From: Candidatus Azambacteria bacterium
GTDB taxonomy: Bacteria > Patescibacteriota > Minisyncoccia > GWC2-36-17 > JACQAJ01
Reading direction: 5' to 3'
DNA: 10,176 nucleotides
Assembly (NCBI GenBank): GCA_016195045.1
Contig: JACQAJ010000067.1
Location: 1 to 10,176, forward strand
Shown here: piece after piece, positions 5,777-10,176 of the stretch
Layout: each line of letters starts with the position of its first letter
How positions within the stretch are numbered: position 1 is the first letter of the stretch
The notes under the pieces: generated by a model
The model's database searches: none
Seen by the model: the letters and a program-made list of their open reading frames with translations, nothing else
What the model was told of the DNA's origin: nothing
Program-made: the position numbers and the translations under genes

Positions 5777-6136
5777 TTACTTCTTGCCCCGCGCCGAAGA
5801 GGTGACTATATCCTCCTGACCACTCTTCTCGACTCGTGTGATAGACCACACGGAAGAGAATACCTTCAGGAGAGCGATCTCCTCTTCGGAAAAACCGCCG
5901 TCAACCTCCTTCTCCACTGCCTCAAAAAATTTAACATTATCGGGATCATACTCTTTGAAAACAACACTGAAAAGTACCACACCGTCATCTCTTGTCTGAT
6001 TAATCTCGAGACGATTATCAGAAAAAATAGGTCGGAAATAATTCCCATTCACTTTCAGTCTTCTCAAAGAGAACGAAACTTTTGCCAATACCGTATCACA
6101 TGCCTCTTTTAATAACTCCTGATTTACCTTATCCAT
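5777..6136 (-). CDS. Hypothetical protein, 119 residues
   Basis: I do not recognise a family. The product is soluble and charged, with no signal peptide or membrane segment. It begins with a predicted helix (residues 1-25). A beta-rich stretch follows, about 26-62, with YFRPIFSDNRLEINQTRDDGVVLFSVVF. An acidic helical region comes next (66-100, EKEVDGGFSEEEIALLKVF), then a basic tail ending SSARGKK. The start is supported by AAAAAGGAG five bases before the ATG. It is the first gene of a two-gene leftward unit with the SPFH-like membrane protein, separated by 74 bases containing a hairpin. The base composition, especially the 3' third, looks richer in G+C than its neighbours. No clear promoter was found upstream. 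Confidence 0.75.
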   Translation of the reverse strand: MDKVNQELLKEACDTVLAKVSFSLRRLKVNGNYFRPIFSDNRLEINQTRDDGVVLFSVVFKEYDPDNVKFFEAVEKEVDGGFSEEEIALLKVFSSVWSITRVEKSGQEDIVTSSARGKK

Positions 6137-6176
6137 TTTTTCTCCTTTTTTTTATTTTTTGTTTATTTCAAGATAT

Positions 6177-6218
6177 CTCGCCTAGACGAGCCATCTTCCG
6201 CCTACCTGCAAATTTGCA
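6177..6218. promoter_or_regulatory. Two palindromes upstream of the 119-residue gene
   Basis: CTCGCCTAGACGAG (6177-6190) is symmetrical except for one base pair, and AGATATCT (6171-6178) overlaps its left end. TGCAAATTTGCA (6207-6218) is a perfect 12-bp palindrome. These are plausible protein-binding sites for the divergent control region, but no known operator is matched. Confidence 0.35.
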
Positions 6219-6409
6219 AATCAAAAGCGGGGAAAACTAGAATAAACTAAAATCTAAAAGTGAAAAACTAAAAATCTTTCACTCTTAAATGACAAGATCC
6301 TTCGTCCCGCTTTGCGGGGCTCAGGATGACAGCTTAAAAACTGCTGCTGTTTACTTTTAGTTTTTAGTTATTAGTCTTTAGTTTATTCAGGCTTTCCGCG
6401 CTTTTGATT
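6219..6409. mobile_element. Possible small non-coding element bounded by 33-bp inverted repeats
   Basis: The left end (6219-6251) and the reverse complement of the right end (6377-6409) agree at 29 of 33 positions by eye. Both begin AATCAAAAGCG and end GAATAAACTAAA. The 125 bases between contain no ORF. They hold a small inverted repeat AGTGAAA/TTTCACT (6259-6284), further ACTAAAA words and a dispersed-repeat hairpin. The arrangement resembles a MITE or a long bidirectional hairpin. No target-site duplication is evident. This element makes up the middle of the 432-base gene-free gap between the divergent genes. Confidence 0.5.
6293..6331. repeat. Dispersed intergenic repeat hairpin (ATCCT..AGGATGACA type)
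   Basis: ATCCT (6297-6301) pairs with AGGAT (6323-6327), and CCCGC (6306-6310) pairs with GCGGG (6314-6318) around TTT. The reverse complement reads GTCATCCTGAG...CGAAGGATCT. This matches a widespread intergenic repeat motif that I recall from many unrelated bacterial genomes. It sits in the centre of the inverted-repeat element. Confidence 0.6.
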
Positions 6410-6465
6410 TTTTGTCAAAGTACTTGTCTTTCTTGAATATTAAATAGTATTATCTTTTTGTCAAA

Positions 6466-6494
6466 TTGACTAAAAGAGCAAGTTATTTTATGAT
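6466..6494 (+). promoter_or_regulatory. Strong sigma70-type promoter of the tandem SLT gene
   Basis: TTGACT (6466-6471), a 17-base spacer and TATGAT (6489-6494) give a near-consensus promoter, with transcription starting near 6501 and a leader of about 68 bases. The symmetrical GTCAA-A-TTGAC (6460-6470) overlaps the -35 box. The word TTTTTGTCAAA occurs at 6409-6419 and again at 6455-6465, so a regulator could bind here. Confidence 0.7.
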
Positions 6495-6557
6495 TATGGT
6501 AGTTAGATTTCGGAAAATGGGTGTACTGATTGCCCTTAAACAATTTTTTATTTAAAG

Positions 6558-6564
6558 AAGGAGG
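6558..6564 (+). promoter_or_regulatory. Shine-Dalgarno sequence deciding the SLT gene start
   Basis: AAGGAGG lies four bases before the ATG at 6569. An in-frame upstream ATG at 6530 would add 13 residues, but it has no binding site and would place this purine run inside the coding region. The start at 6569 is therefore preferred. Confidence 0.85.
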
Positions 6565-6568
6565 AAAA

Positions 6569-8551
6569 ATGCCTAAACAAAACACAAAAACATCAGGGTG
6601 GACCAATCTTGGTCTAGTGATTATTGCAATAATTCTTGCAATCCCGTACGCGAACATTACGAAAAATGGAATAGTAATGTTCTTTACACAATGCAAGAAT
6701 TTAAGATGTAAAGATAAAATTGCAGAAGTAGAGTCCAAAGATTCTGCTCAGACAATCAAGGATGGAAAATTAGTCGATAAGTATCCGACTAATCCTCAAG
6801 CTCCGGTTACTCAAAATCTAGTCGCCTCACTACCGGCGGCGCCAAGACAGCCAATGCTTGTAGGAACAAAAGCTCCACTTTCAGAACTACCAACGACAGT
6901 TGCTTTAGAATTACTAAGGCCAGTTATTGACCCTGAGAGTGATACTATGAAAGCAATTTGTAATGGGAAAATTGATCTAACCCGAGCCCATGAAGGGCAA
7001 GATTCAAAAAATAAATCTGTCTATGACAAATTTATTCTAGAAGCTTCTTGTACTCCCACTGGGTCAGGCATAAATCCATTCCTGGTCAGTGCGGTAATTA
7101 ATCAAAAATCAAATTTCGACAATTCACCTAGCAGCACAGATAATGAATGTGTAAATAAGGAAGGGGCAGTAGGATTGGGAGGGCTCACTAAAGGAGCTGT
7201 TATAAAATACAAACTCTTACTGATCCCGACCGAGGAAAACCCGAATCAAAGAGATTTAAGGTGTACACCTGATCTCGCTATCAGGGCGACCGGAAAATAT
7301 CTTAGAATTTTAATAGATAAGTACAAATCGCCAGAATTAGCCCTAGCGAACTATGATCGTGAAGAAAACATTATCTTAAATAGGATAATGAAACGACATA
7401 AGTCAGACTGGTCAAAAATCTCCCGAGATCCAGAGTTGTCCAAAGAAATTCTCAATGACGTAAATCAGATAATGAAAACGTTTAGAATTTACCTAGAGAT
7501 AACTTTAAGAGAAATATACGGAGCACCCCAGTCACCGCCCATAGTGACAGCAGCATTGGCAGATTCTAATCAACCAAAAGTCGTACCAGCATTAGCGGTC
7601 GTTCCACCTCGACCGATTTATGAGTTGTATAAGCCGATTATAGATGGTGAGACTTTGCAAGCGGTTTGTGATGGAAAAATCGACCCGACACCTTATTACG
7701 AAGGGCAACTAGAAAAAGAATCAATTTATGACGCCTGGCTACGAGAAAGCTCTTGTCAATCTTCAGTAAATCCATTATTGATTGCTGCAACATATCTACA
7801 AGAGTCAGGTCTAAATAACTCCGCTAGAGAACCAGATGATACAGACGGAGACGGCGAAAGTAATAGTGATAGTGATAATATCATCGATGCAAATCACGAT
7901 GGAATGGTCGATGAATGTATCACCAGCTCAACAGGAGCTAAGGGAATCGCCCAATTTAACAAAGGGACTGGGACCCAAGAAGGTCTTTTTCCAAATGGAA
8001 TAGACATGAGATGTGATCCTCATCGTAGCATTCTAGTTGGAGGGAGATATTTGGCGAAATTAATTAAACAGTACTGGTCTCTTGAAATAGCTTTAATGGG
8101 ATATAACAATTGTGGGGAATCCTGTCAAGATAAAGATGTAGTAAAGAGAAATGGATCAAACTGGAAATTAATTTCCAATGATCCAGGATTAGCTGAAGAA
8201 CCGCGTATTTTCGTCCCCGCGGTGATATATAATTTTAGAAGATATCAATCTTCTCTGCAGAATGGAATCGTGAACGGAACACCGGTCATAACCGCAAAAA
8301 GCACCGAGACTCCGGAGACATTTGCTATTCCCACTATGGTGGTAGACTTAGGTCCAACTGGTCAAAGCCCAATGATTGCAGTTCACACTTTTTGTAAGGA
8401 TGGGCAAGCCTTCATTGAAAGCAAATATAGAAATACGGAATTTTGTTCAGAAGGACTTTGTCAGTCTATTGTGCACGATATCCCCTATGAAGTCCAAAGT
8501 ATCTACATCAAAGGGGGAGCAAATGGACAAGCCCTTCTTAGATGTACTTAA
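6569..8551 (+). CDS. Membrane-anchored protein with tandem lysozyme-like (SLT) domains, first copy degenerate
   Basis: This is a probable peptidoglycan lytic transglycosylase of 660 residues. One membrane helix (about 13-29) anchors it, followed by a Pro/Ala linker. Repeat 1 (about 111-315) and repeat 2 (about 350-565) are related along their length, for example AICNGKID against AVCDGKID and INPFLVSAVINQKS against VNPLLIAATYLQES. Repeat 2 has the SLT catalytic Glu412 in QESG, GAKGIAQF at 456-463 and MGYNNCG at 510-516. In repeat 1 the equivalent residue is Lys180, so it is probably inactive. Repeat 2 has an Asp/Asn-rich insert (423-449) like a thrombospondin-3 calcium loop. Cysteines 131/161/194/232 match 367/396/450/482, suggesting disulfides outside the membrane. 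The C-terminal region (597-660) has four more cysteines and is unknown. The gene is monocistronic with its own promoter and terminator. Confidence 0.85.
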   Translation: MPKQNTKTSGWTNLGLVIIAIILAIPYANITKNGIVMFFTQCKNLRCKDKIAEVESKDSAQTIKDGKLVDKYPTNPQAPVTQNLVASLPAAPRQPMLVGTKAPLSELPTTVALELLRPVIDPESDTMKAICNGKIDLTRAHEGQDSKNKSVYDKFILEASCTPTGSGINPFLVSAVINQKSNFDNSPSSTDNECVNKEGAVGLGGLTKGAVIKYKLLLIPTEENPNQRDLRCTPDLAIRATGKYLRILIDKYKSPELALANYDREENIILNRIMKRHKSDWSKISRDPELSKEILNDVNQIMKTFRIYLEITLREIYGAPQSPPIVTAALADSNQPKVVPALAVVPPRPIYELYKPIIDGETLQAVCDGKIDPTPYYEGQLEKESIYDAWLRESSCQSSVNPLLIAATYLQESGLNNSAREPDDTDGDGESNSDSDNIIDANHDGMVDECITSSTGAKGIAQFNKGTGTQEGLFPNGIDMRCDPHRSILVGGRYLAKLIKQYWSLEIALMGYNNCGESCQDKDVVKRNGSNWKLISNDPGLAEEPRIFVPAVIYNFRRYQSSLQNGIVNGTPVITAKSTETPETFAIPTMVVDLGPTGQSPMIAVHTFCKDGQAFIESKYRNTEFCSEGLCQSIVHDIPYEVQSIYIKGGANGQALLRCT

Positions 8552-8573
8552 ACTAATTCAATTGATTTTTTTG

Positions 8574-8613
8574 GGAGGGGAAACTCGCAACGTGAGACCC
8601 CTCCTATTTTTTT
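8574..8613 (+). terminator. Intrinsic terminator of the tandem SLT gene
   Basis: GGAGGGG (8574-8580) pairs with CCCCTCC (8598-8604), with an inner CTCGC/GTGAG stem around AAC. The stem is followed by TATTTTTTT. It is a strong rightward terminator 22 bases after the stop codon. The convergent ATPase gene ends 90 bases further on. Confidence 0.88.
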
Positions 8614-8657
8614 ATATAGTTAATTTAAGCCTTTTAAAATATAGTAATCTCAATTTT

Positions 8658-8674
8658 GACGACGCACGACGCAC
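8658..8674. repeat. Short tandem repeat between convergent genes
   Basis: GACGCAC occurs twice in direct tandem (8661-8667 and 8668-8674), preceded by another GAC. It is a minor example of the short-word repetition seen in other spacers of this window. No leftward terminator for the ATPase gene was recognised here. Confidence 0.5.
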
Positions 8675-8703
8675 AACTGACTAATATATTATTAAATAAA
8701 GTT

Positions 8704-9837
8704 CTAAATAAATGTTGATAAATTTTTTAGCATCTCTAAAATGGGGATAATTTCTATCTGACCATCATAGAGTCGCCTATTTCCGCCATAGACAAAATAA
8801 GTCTTAGCCATAGGATAATCAGATAAAAATGATTTTAATCCAGATAAAGAAGAAGCATTGATTTTTTCGGTTCTTTTGATTTCGAAAGCTAAAAGCCCTC
8901 TTGACCCATAAATAACAAAATCAACTTCTTGTTTATTTGAGGTTCGCCAATAAAAGATTTTATATCCCAATCCTAAGGCACTATTAACAGCGATCAACTC
9001 TTCTAAAAAAAGAGTTTCTAGGGCTAGTCCCTCGACTTCTTCTGGGACATCTAAGGGCCCCGTAGGACGAATGGCTCGATAAACACCAGTATCAAAGAAA
9101 TAAAATTTTTGATGAACCACTAAGCGCCTCTTTGATTTTTTAGAAAAGACGGGAATTCGATACGCAATTAACATCTCTTCAAGAATGGAAAAATAATTTT
9201 CAACAATTTTTCGTTCCACGGCGCAATCTCGGGCCACTGATGACACATTAAGAACCGATCCTTGGGAAAAGCTGGCTGACTCTAAAAATCTAATAAAAGA
9301 AGGTAAATTTCTCGTCAAACCTTCTTGCTGTATTTCTTCTTCGAGATAAGTCTTAACATAAGCCTCAAGATATTTCTTGGGATCCGATTGATTATAAACA
9401 CTAGGCATTTGACCATACTGAAGTGATTTTTTTAAATTAAAATCAGCTCCTAATTCGGTTACTGACAAGGGGTACATTGATAAAGTTAAAGCTCGACCAG
9501 CCAAGAGATTGGGTCCGGTCTTTTTAAGTTTCCGAGGGCTGGAACCAGTAATAATAAATTTATATTTTCGACTCTCAATTAAACGGTGAATTTCGTATAA
9601 AAGATCAGGGACTCTTTGAATTTCATCTATAATTATCCAACCCTTAAAATCTGGGGGGATAAAATTTGATAAACGTCCCGGATCAGCTAATAAATTATTA
9701 AATAGCTCGGCTTCTAATAAATCAAGATAAATAGCTCCCGGAAAAGTTGTCTTCACCCAAGTAGTTTTCCCAGTCCCACGAGGCCCAAAAAGAAAGAAAC
9801 TTTGATCTTTTGGGAATTTTATTATTCTAGAATACAT
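8704..9837 (-). CDS. AAA+ ATPase with C-terminal DUF4143 nuclease-like domain
   Basis: This belongs to the common family of ATP-binding proteins with a DUF4143 domain, whose biological role is mostly unknown. The product is 377 residues, close to the usual 370-450. Walker A is GPRGTGKTT (18-26), Walker B is WIIIDEIQ (67-74), and the sensor-1 region is FIITGSSPRKLK (94-105), typical of this family. The middle (180-230) looks like a winged helix. The C-terminal part has KQEVDFVI (302-309) and AFEIKRT (317-323), the D306, E319 and K321 pattern of PD-(D/E)XK folds. No truncation is seen. It is a single gene, convergent with the SLT gene. The ATG has only GGAAG one base upstream, too close for good function, so the transcript may be nearly leaderless. 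Confidence 0.92.
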   Translation of the reverse strand: MYSRIIKFPKDQSFFLFGPRGTGKTTWVKTTFPGAIYLDLLEAELFNNLLADPGRLSNFIPPDFKGWIIIDEIQRVPDLLYEIHRLIESRKYKFIITGSSPRKLKKTGPNLLAGRALTLSMYPLSVTELGADFNLKKSLQYGQMPSVYNQSDPKKYLEAYVKTYLEEEIQQEGLTRNLPSFIRFLESASFSQGSVLNVSSVARDCAVERKIVENYFSILEEMLIAYRIPVFSKKSKRRLVVHQKFYFFDTGVYRAIRPTGPLDVPEEVEGLALETLFLEELIAVNSALGLGYKIFYWRTSNKQEVDFVIYGSRGLLAFEIKRTEKINASSLSGLKSFLSDYPMAKTYFVYGGNRRLYDGQIEIIPILEMLKNLSTFI

Positions 9838-9844
9838 ACTTCCA

Positions 9845-9895
9845 TTTTACATAGATTTTTGGAATTCGCAAGTCCAAAATGTCGCAAGTCCAAAA
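9845..9895 (-). promoter_or_regulatory. ATPase promoter region with two 14-bp direct repeats
   Basis: TCGCAAGTCCAAAA occurs at 9866-9879 and again at 9882-9895, two full copies with a 16-base period. On the minus strand, TTGCGA at the end of the inner copy is followed after 16 bases by TAAAAT, a possible promoter whose start would fall close to the ATG. The repeats would cover the -35 region, so they are plausible binding sites for a repressor or for the gene product itself. Confidence 0.5.
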
Positions 9896-9984
9896 AACGT
9901 ATTTCCTCACAACTCTGAGTAAATTTTATAATGTAGTGCTGTCATTTCGGCTCACACGCAATAGTGGGTGAGGTGTAAATACGG

Positions 9985-10020
9985 TATAATGGAATTGTCG
10001 CAATTTAGTAATCCATTATA
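9985..10020 (+). promoter_or_regulatory. Perfect -10 box inside an inverted repeat that ends at the start codon
   Basis: TATAAT at 9985-9990 is a consensus -10 box. The nine bases TATAATGGA (9985-9993) are perfectly inverted as TCCATTATA (10012-10020), which stops one base before the ATG at 10022. Transcription from this -10 box would begin near 9997 and lack the left arm. A transcript reading in from outside would contain both arms. The -35 region is poor. Confidence 0.55.
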
Positions 10021-10021
10021 G

Positions 10022-10176
10022 ATGCAAATTATTAGAGAAGTTTTGGAAGTTGTTTTTCCGAAAGGTCTATTTGAATGGTTTGATTTAATCAAGGCTCAAA
10101 GTGATGAAAACAATGTTTTTATTACCTTAGAAGAAAAGGATATTCCGCCATTAACTGAGGCCATTAAAGACAAGAA
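10022..10176 (+). CDS. Putative transposase N-terminal/accessory protein, partial at right edge
   Basis: The frame is open from the ATG at 10022 to the window end, giving 51 codons. The protein begins MQIIREVLEVVFPKGLFEWF and continues with LEEKDIPP. This resembles the N-terminal region of ISAon1/ISL3-family transposases, where a short Leu-rich start, a PKGL/EYF-like motif and a LEEKN-PP-like motif are usual. That match is from memory, not a search. If it is correct, the catalytic DDE part lies beyond the window in the same or a following frame. There is no Shine-Dalgarno sequence. A consensus -10 box and an inverted repeat lie directly upstream. Confidence 0.5.
   Translation, partial: MQIIREVLEVVFPKGLFEWFDLIKAQSDENNVFITLEEKDIPPLTEAIKDK

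Larger units (their letters stand above)
9949..10176 (+). mobile_element. Probable left end of an insertion sequence (ISL3/ISAon1-like), cut by window edge
   Basis: The stretch starting GGCTCACACGCAATAGTGGG at 9949 resembles the left ends of ISL3-type elements as I remember them. It precedes an ORF that looks like a transposase N-terminal protein. The exact end cannot be fixed because the other terminus and the target duplication lie outside the window. Confidence 0.35.

Noticed and set aside
5866..6048. Leftward 60-codon frame within the 119-residue gene
   Set aside because: It is an internal alternate frame; the 119-residue frame has a good binding site and the longer reading.
6530..6568. 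Upstream ATG giving a 13-residue longer SLT protein
   Set aside because: It has no ribosome binding site, and the AAGGAGG at 6558-6564 clearly serves the ATG at 6569.
6415..6738. Leftward 107-codon frame across the SLT promoter and gene start
   Set aside because: It is antisense to a strong promoter, Shine-Dalgarno sequence and coding start, and has no binding site of its own.
8376..8684. Rightward 102-codon frame at the end of the SLT gene
   Set aside because: It overlaps the SLT frame and would read through the strong terminator at 8574-8613.
4170..8700. Integration of the accessory block at tRNA-Pro with a duplicated tRNA end
   Set aside because: No second copy of the tRNA 3' end was found in the window, so an attachment-site pair cannot be claimed.

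Overview
The window reads as AT-rich bacterial chromosome, probably from a small-genome lineage of the Patescibacteria/CPR type. That placement is an inference. It rests on very short leaders without Shine-Dalgarno sequences at the ribosomal genes, a 61-residue four-cysteine L28, a tRNA without an encoded CCA end, and spacers filled with inverted short-word repeats. No rRNA or CRISPR array was seen.

Positions 1-2904 hold the leftward str cluster rpsL (S12), rpsG (S7) and fusA (EF-G). fusA runs off the left edge after 611 codons. The spacers rpsG-fusA and rpsL-rpsG and the rpsL leader each carry a long imperfect hairpin. Each hairpin is built from a different short repeated word, and each sits where a ribosome binding site would be expected.

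Positions 3154-4240 hold a leftward M50 (site-2-type) membrane metalloprotease, divergent from rpmB (L28). rpmB has a good sigma70-type promoter and ends at a perfect 13-bp hairpin. A tRNA-Pro(GGG) follows.

Positions 4473-8613 form an accessory block. Leftward are a 119-residue orphan protein and a 409-residue four-helix membrane protein with an SPFH/band-7-like domain. Divergent from them is a 660-residue membrane-anchored, cysteine-rich protein with two tandem lysozyme-like (SLT) domains. The first has lost its catalytic Glu. The second keeps it and carries a calcium-loop-like Asp-rich insert. All three genes have strong Shine-Dalgarno sequences, unlike every other gene in the window, which suggests a different origin or translation regime. 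The 432-base gap between the divergent arms holds palindromes, a roughly 190-bp element bounded by 33-bp inverted repeats with a widespread dispersed-repeat hairpin inside it, and a strong promoter for the SLT gene.

Positions 8704-10176 hold a leftward AAA+ ATPase of the DUF4143 type, with two 14-bp direct repeats in its promoter region. At the right edge is the start of a probable insertion sequence, whose first ORF resembles ISAon1/ISL3-type transposase N-terminal proteins. An inverted repeat there joins its -10 box to its start codon.

The str, rpmB and tRNA genes serve translation. The SLT and SPFH-like proteins may act together at the membrane or cell wall, but only their adjacency supports that.
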